Position numbers and translations under genes: made by a program
Shown here: one piece after another, positions 1-8,559 of the stretch
How the letters are laid out: every line of letters starts with the position of its first letter
How positions within the stretch are numbered: position 1 is the stretch's first letter
The notes under the pieces: model-generated
Databases searched by the model: none
What the model was told of the DNA's origin: nothing
The model's input: only the letters and a program-made list of their open reading frames with translations
Assembly: GCA_963747755.1 (NCBI GenBank)
Contig: CAVVGK010000018.1
Location: 62,001 to 126,000, forward strand
From: DATFVA01 sp963747755
GTDB taxonomy: Bacteria > Bacteroidota > Ignavibacteria > Ignavibacteriales > Ignavibacteriaceae
Direction: 5' to 3'
DNA length: 64,000 nucleotides

Positions 1-552
1 TCAGGTTTATACCGGAAGATGCACATCCCTGATGATCCGTCCTACTACGAGAAGTTTTACTTCACACCCGGCGATCTTGGTTATAAATCTTTCCAGACGG
101 AATTTGGCAATGTAGGAACTCTTATCTGCTGGGATCAATGGTATCCTGAAAGCGCCAGGATAACCGCCCTCAAAGGCGCCAGTGTTATTTTCTATCCCAC
201 AGCTATCGGCTGGCATCCCCGCGAGAAGAAAGAGCACGGACAACCGCAGTTCGATTCGTGGAGAACAATTCAAAGAGGACACGCTATAGCGAATGGTGTT
301 TACGTTGCGGCGGTCAACAGGGTGGGACATGAAAAACCTGATAAATCGTCTGAAGGCATAGAATTCTGGGGCTCTTCTTTTGTTGCCGATCCGCAGGGAG
401 TGGTTATAGCTGAAGCTTCCCGGAATAAAGAGGAAATCCTGATGGCCGAAGTTGATACCGCACGGATTGAGTTTATAAGACGGAACTGGCCATTCCTCAG
501 AGACCGCAGGATCGATTCTTATGTCGGACTGGATAAAAGATTCCTTGACTAA
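1..552 (+). CDS. aguB: N-carbamoylputrescine amidase, 3' part (start outside window)
   Basis: Nitrilase-superfamily enzyme that hydrolyses N-carbamoylputrescine to putrescine, CO2 and ammonia, the last step of the agmatine route to polyamines. The frame is open from base 1, so about 110 N-terminal residues are missing. The visible part begins in the conserved stretch YRKMHIPDD, which holds the nitrilase catalytic Lys region, followed by FYFTPGDLG. The nucleophile Cys lies in GTLICWDQWYPE (residue 43 of the fragment). The later stretch ANGVYVAAVNRVG is also typical of the family. The next gene is agmatine deiminase, 8 bases downstream, so the two consecutive pathway steps are linked. Substrate assignment rests on sequence resemblance plus this neighbour; the superfamily is certain. 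Confidence 0.93.
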   Translation, partial: SGLYRKMHIPDDPSYYEKFYFTPGDLGYKSFQTEFGNVGTLICWDQWYPESARITALKGASVIFYPTAIGWHPREKKEHGQPQFDSWRTIQRGHAIANGVYVAAVNRVGHEKPDKSSEGIEFWGSSFVADPQGVVIAEASRNKEEILMAEVDTARIEFIRRNWPFLRDRRIDSYVGLDKRFLD

Positions 553-560
553 ATGCTGCG

Positions 561-1628
561 ATGAAATCACCAAAACCTGGCTTTAACATAAAAGACTATT
601 ATCTTCCGTCCGAATGGGACAGTCACGAGGCCACATGGCTTGGATGGCCGCACAATACTCAGGACTGGCCTGGTAGGTTCTCACCTATACCCTGGGTTTA
701 CGCTGAAATAACCCGGTATATCTCACGGAATGAAAAGGTAAGAATTATAGTAGAGAATGATGATCACCGTAAGAAAGCAGAGCATGTACTAAAATCGGTA
801 GAATTGAACTTCAGTAATATAGAATTCTTTAAGCTGTCTACAAATCGTGGATGGATGCGGGATTCAGGACCAGCCTTCCTTAAGGAATCCAAAAGTTCCA
901 ATATAGCTGCTGTTAATTTTCGCTTTAACGGCTGGGCTAAATATGATAACTTCAAAAAGGATGAGAAGCTCCCGGTATTCATTGCTGAAAAATTCGGTCT
1001 CGAAAGGTCGGTTCCCATTCATAAGAACCGTCACGTTGTGCTTGAAGGGGGAAGTATTGATACCAACGGCAGCGGGACTTTAATCACTACAGAGGAATGC
1101 CTGCTGGATGAAATTACACAGGTAAGGAATCCGGGTTTTACAAAGTTAGACTATGAAGACATTTTCAAAAATTACTTGGGCATTTCTCAAACTATCTGGC
1201 TCGGAAAGGGTATTGTCGGAGATGATACGCATGGACATATAGATGATCTCTGCAGATTTGTAACTAAAGATACGGTCGTTCTGGTTCAGGAAACGAATTA
1301 CAATGATTCCAATTATCATTTATTGAAGGAGAATCGCGAAAGGCTGGAAGGAGTTAAACTTCAGGATGGAACACCGTTGAGTGTTATTGAGCTTCCAATG
1401 CCTGCCCCTGTTATTTTTAAGGGAGAGCGGCTGCCCGCCAGCTATGCAAATTTTTATTTTTCGAATTATGCTGTGCTTGTTCCTACCTTTAATGATCCGA
1501 ATGATAAAAATGCACTGGGAATACTCTCAGAACTTATCACTGACCGTCCTGTCATTGGGATTCACGCTGTTGATCTTGTCTGGGGGCTAGGGACGCTTCA
1601 CTGCCTTACCCACGAACAACCAGCTTAA
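561..1628 (+). CDS. aguA: Agmatine deiminase
   Basis: Converts agmatine to N-carbamoylputrescine and ammonia; cytosolic guanidino-modifying enzyme of the peptidyl-arginine deiminase superfamily. At 355 residues it is normal for the family. Seen in the sequence: the N-terminal PSEWDSHEATWLGWPH block, the substrate-binding WMRDSGP motif, HGHIDD at residues 224-229, and the C-terminal catalytic Cys348 in GTLHCLTHEQPA. It follows the carbamoylputrescine amidase gene with an 8-base gap, so both are probably co-transcribed and give an arginine-decarboxylase-dependent putrescine pathway. The related peptidyl-arginine deiminase is unlikely given the length and neighbour. Confidence 0.95.
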   Translation: MKSPKPGFNIKDYYLPSEWDSHEATWLGWPHNTQDWPGRFSPIPWVYAEITRYISRNEKVRIIVENDDHRKKAEHVLKSVELNFSNIEFFKLSTNRGWMRDSGPAFLKESKSSNIAAVNFRFNGWAKYDNFKKDEKLPVFIAEKFGLERSVPIHKNRHVVLEGGSIDTNGSGTLITTEECLLDEITQVRNPGFTKLDYEDIFKNYLGISQTIWLGKGIVGDDTHGHIDDLCRFVTKDTVVLVQETNYNDSNYHLLKENRERLEGVKLQDGTPLSVIELPMPAPVIFKGERLPASYANFYFSNYAVLVPTFNDPNDKNALGILSELITDRPVIGIHAVDLVWGLGTLHCLTHEQPA

Positions 1629-1674
1629 AATACCGTTCTCTTTGTCCCTTCTATCATCAATAAAATACTAATAG

Positions 1675-1705
1675 TTGTCAAATCCAAAACATTAAGCTAA
1701 GTTTG
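1675..1705 (+). promoter_or_regulatory. Candidate Bacteroidota-type promoter of the transhydrogenase operon
   Basis: TTG at 1675-1677 and TAAGTTTG at 1698-1705 are separated by 20 bases. This fits the TTTG / TAnnTTTG pattern known for the Bacteroidota housekeeping sigma factor. It lies about 60 bases upstream of the pntA part 1 start. Assigned from pattern only. Confidence 0.45.
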
Positions 1706-1767
1706 AATTTAGTCTGCAAACCCTTAATTTTACTAATTAAATTAGAATTTAAAGGAGGAGAACCACC

Positions 1768-2913
1768 TTGATAATAGCTGTTCCAAAAGAAATCCTTGCA
1801 GGAGAAAACAGGGTAGCAACAGTCCCTGATGTTGTTCCTAAACTCATCAAAGCAGGATTTGAAGTACATATAGAAAAAAATGCCGGTATTAACGCCGGGT
1901 TTACCGATGAAAAATATAAAGCTGCCGGAGCAAAGATAGTCGACAGCCTCCAGGAACTATATTCTTCAGCCGATATTGTATTAAAAGTTCAGAGACCAAT
2001 GGAGCATCCTGAACAGAATAAGCATGAACTGGATCTGATGAAGGAAGGAACAATCCTGGTTACCTTCCTCTATCCTCTCAATTATCCCGATATAGCAAAA
2101 AGATGTGCTGAAAAAGGTATCAATGTTATCTCAATGGATATGATCCCAAGGTCAACCCTGGCCCAGAAGATGGATGCGCTTAGTTCACAGGCCAACATTG
2201 CCGGATATAAAAGTGTTGTAATGTGTGCCGATACTCTCGGCAAAATCTTTCCTTTGATGATGACCGCGGCTGGTACAATATCCCCGGCTAAAGTCGTGAT
2301 TATGGGTGCAGGTGTGGCAGGACTACAGGCTCTCGGGACCGCCAAAAGACTTGGTGCTGTTGTGGAGGTATCCGATATCCGTCCCGCTGTTAAAGAGGAA
2401 GTTCAGTCGCTTGGCGGAAGGTTTATTGAAGTTGAAGCGGATGAAAATATGCAGGATGCCGGCGGTTACGCAAAGGAAGCATCCGAGGGATTTCTTAAAA
2501 AGCAGAAGGAACTGATATTCAAACATATCACTGAAGCCGATATTGTGATAACTACGGCCCTTGTTCCCGGTAAAAAAGCGCCTGTACTGGTAACAGAAGA
2601 GATGGTAAAGAATATGCGTCCCGGCAGTGTTATTCTCGATATGGCAGTTGAATTCGGAGGGAACTGCGAAGTTAGTGAGAAAGGGAAGACTGTTAAAAAA
2701 TACGGCGTAAATATTATTGGTGAACCCAACCTTCCGAGCCTGGTTCCATACCATTCGAGCGAAATGTATTCGAAGAATCTCCTCAGCCTTATTACCCATA
2801 TTGGTAAGGAAGGTAAAGTTGAACTGAACCTTGAGGATGAGATTGTTAAAGGAAGTCTGATTACTCATAACAAAGAAGTGATTAACCCCAGAGTAAAAGA
2901 ATTAATAAAGTAG
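1768..2913 (+). CDS. pntA: NAD(P) transhydrogenase alpha subunit part 1 (NAD-binding)
   Basis: Soluble NAD(H)-binding domain I of the proton-translocating transhydrogenase, which passes hydride between NADH and NADP+ at the cost of the proton gradient. The 381-residue protein starts with the family-typical IIAVPKEILAGENRVA and contains the Rossmann glycine motif GAGVAGLQALGTAKRLGA near residues 180-195. It is related to alanine dehydrogenase, but the following two membrane-subunit genes settle the role. The start is TTG at 1768, supported by a strong AAAGGAGG ribosome-binding site at 1751-1758 and by alignment of the N-terminus with relatives. The alpha subunit is split into two genes here, unlike the fused enterobacterial PntA. 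Confidence 0.95.
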   Translation: MIIAVPKEILAGENRVATVPDVVPKLIKAGFEVHIEKNAGINAGFTDEKYKAAGAKIVDSLQELYSSADIVLKVQRPMEHPEQNKHELDLMKEGTILVTFLYPLNYPDIAKRCAEKGINVISMDMIPRSTLAQKMDALSSQANIAGYKSVVMCADTLGKIFPLMMTAAGTISPAKVVIMGAGVAGLQALGTAKRLGAVVEVSDIRPAVKEEVQSLGGRFIEVEADENMQDAGGYAKEASEGFLKKQKELIFKHITEADIVITTALVPGKKAPVLVTEEMVKNMRPGSVILDMAVEFGGNCEVSEKGKTVKKYGVNIIGEPNLPSLVPYHSSEMYSKNLLSLITHIGKEGKVELNLEDEIVKGSLITHNKEVINPRVKELIK

Positions 2914-2953
2914 TTTGCAGCCGTTCAGGCAAATATAAGGAAGGAAAAAATTT

Positions 2954-3241
2954 ATGGTGGATCTAACTTTTTTGATGCACATATATGTATTCGTGCTGGC
3001 GATATTCGTCGGTTTTGAATTGATAACAAAGGTGCCGCCGACACTGCATACCCCGCTTATGTCGGGCTCAAATGCTATCTCAGGTATCACGATTGTAGGT
3101 GCTTTGTTAAGCGCAGGAATGGAACAGTTTACGATAAGCACGATCCTGGGAATGATTGCGGTGATTTTCGCGATGATAAACGTGGTGGGCGGGTTTCTTG
3201 TTACCGACAGAATGTTAAAAATGTTTAAAAAGAAAAAGTGA
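2954..3241 (+). CDS. pntAB: NAD(P) transhydrogenase alpha subunit part 2 (membrane)
   Basis: Small membrane subunit of 95 residues corresponding to the C-terminal transmembrane part of fused PntA. Three hydrophobic helices are visible (about residues 6-24, 36-55 and 60-85), with the family stretch VPPTLHTPLMSGSNAISG between the first two. This is the usual hallmark for this subunit. It ends in a short lysine-rich cytoplasmic tail. A good ribosome-binding site (AAGGAAGG) precedes the ATG. It lies between part 1 and pntB, 9 bases from the latter, and forms half of the proton channel with PntB. Confidence 0.94.
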   Translation: MVDLTFLMHIYVFVLAIFVGFELITKVPPTLHTPLMSGSNAISGITIVGALLSAGMEQFTISTILGMIAVIFAMINVVGGFLVTDRMLKMFKKKK

Positions 3242-3250
3242 GGATAAAAA

Positions 3251-4663
3251 ATGAGAATAGTAATTGAATTAACTTACCTGATATCCTCTATCTTTTTCAT
3301 CTTCGGAATTAAATACCTCGGCTCACCGAAGACAGCCCGCAAAGGTAACCTTTTTGCCTCCATAGGTATGGCGATGGCAATTATCATCACGCTTTTTGAT
3401 CAGCACGTCCTGACTTATGAGTGGATCCTGATAGGTGTTATAGTGGGTTCGCTTATAGGCGTAATACTTGCAATTAAGGTACCTATGACTGGTATGCCTC
3501 AGATGGTCGGCATGCTGAATGGTTTCGGTGGAGGCGCTTCAACACTGGTAGCACTTGCCGAATATTATAAACTGAATCCGAATTATCCGGTAAATCAGGG
3601 ACTCCCATTCAACCTCCCTATAGATCAGGGTATCGCGATCATACTTAGCTTGCTCATAGGAGGTGTAACGTTTACCGGCTCAATGATAGCCTTTGGAAAA
3701 CTACAGGGTATAGTAACAGGAAAAGTGGTTAAGTATCCTTTACAGCATCCTTTGAATCTTATTCTCGTTCTTGCTGTTCTTGGAGCAGGAACTTACCTGG
3801 TAATAAATCCCGGTTCAATTTCCCTGGTACTGATAATTACCCTGGTTTCTCTTGTACTGGGAGTTCTCCTTGTTCTCCCCATAGGCGGAGCTGATATGCC
3901 GGTAGCTATCTCGCTGCTTAACTCATATTCCGGTATTGCCGGTTCTACCACGGGCTTTGTTCTGGGAAATAATGAGCTGATTATTGCGGGTGCTCTTGTA
4001 GGTGCTTCTGGAATAATACTTACGCTTATCATGTGCCGCGGTATGAACAGATCGCTTATGAATGTTCTCCTCGGAGGCTGGGCTTCTGCCGGCGGTACGG
4101 GAGAATCTACGGGGACAACTTCACCTAAAGGAGATGTTAAATCGATCGATGCCGAAGAACTTGCAATGCTGCTTGATGCTGTGAGCAGTGTTATAATTGT
4201 CCCGGGTTATGGAATGGCAGTCGCTCAGGCACAGCATGCAGTGCGCGATTTAATGAACGTCCTTGAGAAGAAGGGTGTTAATGTCCGCTTTGCTATTCAT
4301 CCTGTTGCTGGAAGAATGCCTGGACATATGAACGTTCTGCTCGCTGAGGCACAGGTACCTTATGATAAGCTTTATGCGATGGAGGATATTAATGACGATT
4401 TCTCAAATACAGACGTAGTTATAGTTATTGGGGCTAATGATGTTGTTAACCCTGCTGCAAGACACGATCAAAACAGCCCTATCTATGGCATGCCTATCCT
4501 CAACGTAGACTATGCGAAAACAGTAGTTATTAACAAACGTTCACTTAATGTTGGCTATGCAGGAATCGATAACGAATTGTTCTTCTACCCCAACGCTTTG
4601 ATGTATTTCGGTGACGCGAAGGAAGCAATGACAAAACTAACAAATGAGATAAAGAATCTTTAA
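3251..4663 (+). CDS. pntB: NAD(P) transhydrogenase beta subunit
   Basis: 470-residue integral membrane subunit that carries the remaining transmembrane helices and the NADP(H)-binding domain III. The N-terminal 260 residues are almost continuously hydrophobic. The C-terminal domain, from about residue 290, shows the NADP-binding motif VPGYGMAVAQAQ and the late motif GANDVVNPAA. The length agrees with the family (about 460). Last gene of the pnt operon; a strong intrinsic terminator follows 24 bases after the stop. The operon probably supplies NADPH for biosynthesis. Confidence 0.96.
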   Translation: MRIVIELTYLISSIFFIFGIKYLGSPKTARKGNLFASIGMAMAIIITLFDQHVLTYEWILIGVIVGSLIGVILAIKVPMTGMPQMVGMLNGFGGGASTLVALAEYYKLNPNYPVNQGLPFNLPIDQGIAIILSLLIGGVTFTGSMIAFGKLQGIVTGKVVKYPLQHPLNLILVLAVLGAGTYLVINPGSISLVLIITLVSLVLGVLLVLPIGGADMPVAISLLNSYSGIAGSTTGFVLGNNELIIAGALVGASGIILTLIMCRGMNRSLMNVLLGGWASAGGTGESTGTTSPKGDVKSIDAEELAMLLDAVSSVIIVPGYGMAVAQAQHAVRDLMNVLEKKGVNVRFAIHPVAGRMPGHMNVLLAEAQVPYDKLYAMEDINDDFSNTDVVIVIGANDVVNPAARHDQNSPIYGMPILNVDYAKTVVINKRSLNVGYAGIDNELFFYPNALMYFGDAKEAMTKLTNEIKNL

Positions 4664-4686
4664 TAGCGGAAATATTTATTCAGTAC

Positions 4687-4718
4687 AAAACTCCCGGATA
4701 AAAGCGGGAGTTTTTTTT
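4687..4718 (+). terminator. Intrinsic terminator after pntB
   Basis: AAAACTCCCG and CGGGAGTTTT are perfect inverted arms around a short A-rich loop, followed by eight T. Classic rho-independent terminator closing the pnt operon. Confidence 0.9.
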
Positions 4719-4788
4719 AAAACTCATAATAATTTACAGGAGATCGGGTATATTATTTGGGTGAATATTTAGCATTGTGTAACTGAGA

Positions 4789-6210
4789 ATGTACTTCAGA
4801 AAAGAATATTTGTTTCTGTCAGTTGTGCTCCTGACAATATTATTATCCTTATCCTGTCACAAGAATCAGCAGGATGATGCTTATATATTTTATACTTATG
4901 CACATAATATTGCTGATGGAAATGGATATGTTTTTAATTTAGATGAAAAAATCAATGCCACCACATCACCTTTTTATACTCTCTTAACTGCTTTTATATA
5001 TTATATCCTGTCCATATTTATTTCCGGTATTGATGTCCCGGCTGCAGGAGAATTAATAACAGCAGTCAGCATATTTTTTTCTGCTTATGCGCTGTATAAA
5101 ATTTTCCGGCATTTTCGTGAGGAAAGGTTATCTTATTCTGCTCCCTTATTATTTTTAATGAATCCCCTTATCAGAAATAGCGCGGGAATGGAGTCATTTC
5201 TAATGCTTGCTCTGTTGTTATGGGGCACGTTCTTCTTCTTTTTAAAGAAATTTAATATTTCAGCTTTCTTCCTTGCTCTCTTAATTCTTACCAGGTTTGA
5301 TGCCGCTCTGTTTATCATAGTATTATTATTGTGGCTGGTTTTTAAGGAAAAGAGGATCCCGCCATTGATGAGCATCCTTATTTTTTTCGTAACTGCAGTA
5401 CCGTGGTTTGTATTCAGCCAGCTTTATTTCGGTATGCTTATTCCCTCCACAATTTACATAAAGTTAACTCAGACTTCTTCAGAATTTTTTGGTACCGGAC
5501 TTGTCTATCTCAAAGGAATTTTCAGAGTATTCCCGGGAGGGATATTTGTTTCGGGGTTAATTATTGGTCTGCTTATCGGATCATTTATTTTCATCCTGGT
5601 TAGAAACAGAGACAGGCTTAAAAATCCGTTTTTTATCATTATCATTTTTTGGACCCTCAGTCATTTTCTTATTTATGCATTTATTCTGAACCCTCCTCCA
5701 TACCCATGGTATTACGCCCCTTATACTCTTCTCTTTACTGTTATTTTTTCTGCTGCACTTGAAGAAATTTATAAGCTATTTCACCACAGAAAGATCTTCT
5801 ACGTTTTTTTTGTTGTTGTGTTATTAGCAGGTCTGATAATCCCGCTTAAGACAATTTTTTCACCCTATAATTATAAATACAGGATGTATACCGCTGCCGC
5901 GGAATGGCTTAATAGTAATGCTTCGCCCGGTTCTTCGGTTTTGCTGGATGAAATAGGAATTGTAGGTTATTACTATCGCCAGGGTAAAATAATTGATGTA
6001 TTCGGGTTGGTAAATCCTGAATCTGCTGTAAAGATTAATGCGGGAGATTATGACTGGACTATACAGCATTATAAACCAGATTACATCATTGCAGATTATC
6101 CGAATAATCATAAATATCTTGATGCCGGCGGGGACGTAATGCATTTGTCATATTCTGAAAAAGCTATAATCGGCCAGGATTCAAAAGTAATTATCTACAG
6201 TAGAAAATAA
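4789..6210 (+). CDS. GT-C-type membrane glycosyltransferase-like protein
   Basis: 473-residue polytopic membrane protein with about ten hydrophobic segments. Residues 29-33 read DDAYI after the first membrane helix, then YAHNIADGNGYVFN and TTSPFYTLL. In GT-C enzymes (PMT/ArnT-like and arabinofuranosyltransferase-like) this first loop holds the catalytic acidic residue, and the polyprenyl-phosphate sugar donor binds nearby. The C-terminal 100 residues form a soluble domain with the stretch LDEIGIVGYYYRQGKIIDVFGLVNPE, as in related transferases. Both the sugar and the acceptor are unknown. It stands alone after the pnt terminator, with only a weak ribosome-binding site. Role in cell-envelope glycan transfer is inferred from family. 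Confidence 0.75.
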   Translation: MYFRKEYLFLSVVLLTILLSLSCHKNQQDDAYIFYTYAHNIADGNGYVFNLDEKINATTSPFYTLLTAFIYYILSIFISGIDVPAAGELITAVSIFFSAYALYKIFRHFREERLSYSAPLLFLMNPLIRNSAGMESFLMLALLLWGTFFFFLKKFNISAFFLALLILTRFDAALFIIVLLLWLVFKEKRIPPLMSILIFFVTAVPWFVFSQLYFGMLIPSTIYIKLTQTSSEFFGTGLVYLKGIFRVFPGGIFVSGLIIGLLIGSFIFILVRNRDRLKNPFFIIIIFWTLSHFLIYAFILNPPPYPWYYAPYTLLFTVIFSAALEEIYKLFHHRKIFYVFFVVVLLAGLIIPLKTIFSPYNYKYRMYTAAAEWLNSNASPGSSVLLDEIGIVGYYYRQGKIIDVFGLVNPESAVKINAGDYDWTIQHYKPDYIIADYPNNHKYLDAGGDVMHLSYSEKAIIGQDSKVIIYSRK

Positions 6211-6349
6211 AGGTATTAGGTGAGCTTGTTATGCACTTATTGTAATAATAAGTGTTCTTCGGCTACCAAATACTTTAAGGCTTTTTGGAATTGAACTGTT
6301 ATATTATTTCAATTACGCTATATTAGCAAAAGAAAAATATCCGGGTTTT

Positions 6350-7084
6350 ATGAAGAAACTTTTCTTTCTTTTTTTATTTATTATTTCCGCTGCCGCTGCT
6401 TTTCCTCAGCAGATTTTCACGTTTGACCTTATTACCGTTCAGCTGCACGACTCCCTCCTTACTGTTGCAGATAATGAGACCAATAATGTTATTTTTAAAA
6501 TGCCGTTCAATAATCCCCGCGATTATACAGTAGACCTCGACGGAGACAGCGTGGACGAATATATCGTCATTGATTCGTCAACTGCGGGCGATCTTCCCGA
6601 TTATACAATTTATATTTTCAATACACTCGATGAATTTTCGCTGGCTGACTCTATCCGCAGCGGGACGACGCAGCCTTATGATATGTTCTCGAATGAAGAG
6701 GGGGGTGAAATTATTGTTACCGGCAATCCCGATTTTGAATCCTTCAATAGCGATAATGATGAATCCGACATTTTCCTGCCTATAAACTGCTGGAAATATG
6801 AAAGCGGCCAGATTTACATCGTGAATGCAGATATCTACGATCTTTTCATCCAGGAAAATGAGGAAATTATTGATTACCTGGATTCATTTACTGAATCCGG
6901 TGAATATAACTGCGATCTGAGCAGACAGAACATGTCAGCTATAGCAGCCGGGTATGCTAACTACATCAATGCCGCAGAAGTTTCCATTGCATCACAGTTT
7001 CTGAAAAAGTATTATCTCTGCGCTGATGTTAACGATTTTCTTAGAAATATAAATCAGATTCTTAACCAGGGAGATACTCAATGA
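6350..7084 (+). CDS. Secreted protein of unknown function
   Basis: 244 residues. Residues 1-20 form a clear signal peptide (two Lys, long hydrophobic stretch, AAAAFPQQ cleavage region). The mature part is very acidic (many Asp and Glu, low Lys), with alternating polar/hydrophobic segments that suggest beta structure. I recognise no family. The DLDGDSVDEYIVID stretch near residue 65 resembles a single FG-GAP/VCBS-like calcium loop. It overlaps the following 79-residue gene by four bases (ATGA), so the two are translationally coupled. It precedes the T9SS plug-family gene and may belong to the same transcript. Confidence 0.7.
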   Translation: MKKLFFLFLFIISAAAAFPQQIFTFDLITVQLHDSLLTVADNETNNVIFKMPFNNPRDYTVDLDGDSVDEYIVIDSSTAGDLPDYTIYIFNTLDEFSLADSIRSGTTQPYDMFSNEEGGEIIVTGNPDFESFNSDNDESDIFLPINCWKYESGQIYIVNADIYDLFIQENEEIIDYLDSFTESGEYNCDLSRQNMSAIAAGYANYINAAEVSIASQFLKKYYLCADVNDFLRNINQILNQGDTQ

Positions 7085-7320
7085 AAATGGAATGGAAAAA
7101 GTTTTTGGGTAAGACGCTGCATATAACTTTGTATGAAAATTACGGGCTTACGATTGACCCTCATTCTGATACCCCGATTTATGAAATAGTCTTTAAATCG
7201 GGCAAACTGACTGATGCCTACGATGACGGACTGCTGCTCGAAACCACAAGGGAAACTGAACAGGTACGGATTTATGTTCCTTATCAATCAATTAAATGTG
7301 TTGAAATCTTTAACCTTTAG
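7081..7320 (+). CDS. Small protein with possible Sm-like fold
   Basis: 79 residues, starting inside the stop of the upstream gene (ATGA overlap). No signal peptide. The order of elements (basic start, LHITLYENYG, IVFKSGKLTDAYDDGLLLE, then YVPYQSIKCVEIF) resembles the small five-strand barrel of Sm/Hfq-type proteins. In those, an Asp/Gly turn precedes the central strand and a final I-x-x-I-x-I strand closes the fold. That is structural guesswork from the pattern; I recognise no named family. The coupling to a secreted protein upstream is odd for an RNA-binding protein. The gene is real, judging by the overlap, normal codon use and tight packing. Confidence 0.6.
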   Translation: MKMEWKKFLGKTLHITLYENYGLTIDPHSDTPIYEIVFKSGKLTDAYDDGLLLETTRETEQVRIYVPYQSIKCVEIFNL

Positions 7321-7328
7321 GGGAAACT

Positions 7329-8550
7329 TTGTATAAAATATTATTTTTTTTAGCTGCAATTCTGCCGGCAGTTATTACTGCGCAGGGAAATATCACCGTT
7401 AAATCTCTTATAGCTTATCCGGATAATGATATTACGGCACTGCCTGTAATTACTGATAACAGGCTTACCGTTGAATTTGATTTACAGGCCGCAGATGTAC
7501 CTCAGCTAAGCTTCGTTTTTCGTTTCTGCGATAAAAACTGGATACCGACAGGTAATCTGTTTCTTGCAAACAATGGGTACAATATTTTCAATAACCTTGA
7601 TTATGATGTCCTGCCTGTTGCGGTTAAAGAAGCCAGGTATCATTTTAAAAGAATCTTTTCCTGATAGCAAAGGACAGATTAGTTTTCCCTGGTCAGGGAA
7701 ATGGATGTATTATATAACCGATACATATGACACTTCAAAAGTATATGCTTCTGGAAAGTTTGTGGTTATAAAAGGAGCAATCCCTATGAATGTAAGCTTA
7801 ACCAGGGAGAAACTGGAGGATAAAACTTATTTCCCCACTGAACTGGCTTACATCTTTAATGTTACTACCGAACTTAACCTTCCGCTGAAATATCACCCGA
7901 TGTTCGTTGATCACCTGGAAATCATTGAGAACCATAAAACGAACTATCCTTATATAGTGGACCGCTCATTCAACACCAATCAGAGACAGTTCTACTGGAA
8001 TGGCGACCGGAAGTTTACTTTCACTATAAGGGACATCCAGCCCGGCAATGAATACCGCCAGACGGATATCAGAAATTATAATAAGTATACAGGTGAAACA
8101 GTTAAGGCGCAGTTCGAAGGAATTGAGTATTCAAGATTCTTTGAAGAGGGTTCTCCTGATCTGAACGGCGGTGAGGTTTTACTAAACTACAAAAACGATT
8201 ATGCTACTTATAAAGATGTGGTTTTCTCAGTTAAGCCCCCTGATCCCGTTTACAACGATATTTTTCTGGTGGGAGCGTTTAACAACTGGGTGGTTTCTCC
8301 TGATTATAAGATGAATGAACAGAGTGGGTTATATACTCTTACCATTCCGCTTAAAAGAGGAATTTATGATTATCAATATGTAGTCGGCAATACTTCAGGG
8401 AATACAGTTACTGATATCGACTGGTTCACTCTCGAAGGAAACAGCTGGGATACTTCAAATTATTATTATGTATTTTTGTATTATAATGATCCCGATTTGG
8501 GCGGTTATGATCACATAATAGGTTATGCGAAAATTTATAGTAAACAATAA
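7329..8550 (+). pseudogene. T9SS plug protein-like (DUF5103) gene with a +1 frameshift
   Basis: Two overlapping frames together encode one protein. The first frame starts at 7329 with a signal peptide and stops at 7664. The second continues to 8550 with DUF5103-typical stretches such as FVDHLEIIENH, NTNQRQFYWNGDR and NDIFLVGAFNNW. The join is at the A run 7647-7650: reading HFK then ESFPDS needs one A removed. Proteins of this family plug the T9SS translocon or act in gliding/secretion in Bacteroidota. That fits the T9SS cargo genes elsewhere in the window. A single extra base in a homopolymer could be sequencing error or a recent mutation; the remainder is well conserved, so error or very recent loss is likely. 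Confidence 0.72.
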
Positions 8551-8559
8551 CAGGCTGAA

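Noticed and set aside
7..573. 188-codon minus-strand open frame over aguB and the start of aguA
   Set aside because: It lies wholly antisense to strongly conserved genes and its product resembles nothing; shadow frame.
2323..2868. 181-codon minus-strand frame within pntA part 1
   Set aside because: Antisense to the conserved NAD-binding domain; composition typical of a shadow frame.
7641..7664. Programmed ribosomal frameshift in the T9SS plug gene
   Set aside because: The required shift is +1 at an A run, without a classical slippery heptamer or stimulatory signal, and this family is not known for recoding. An indel is simpler.
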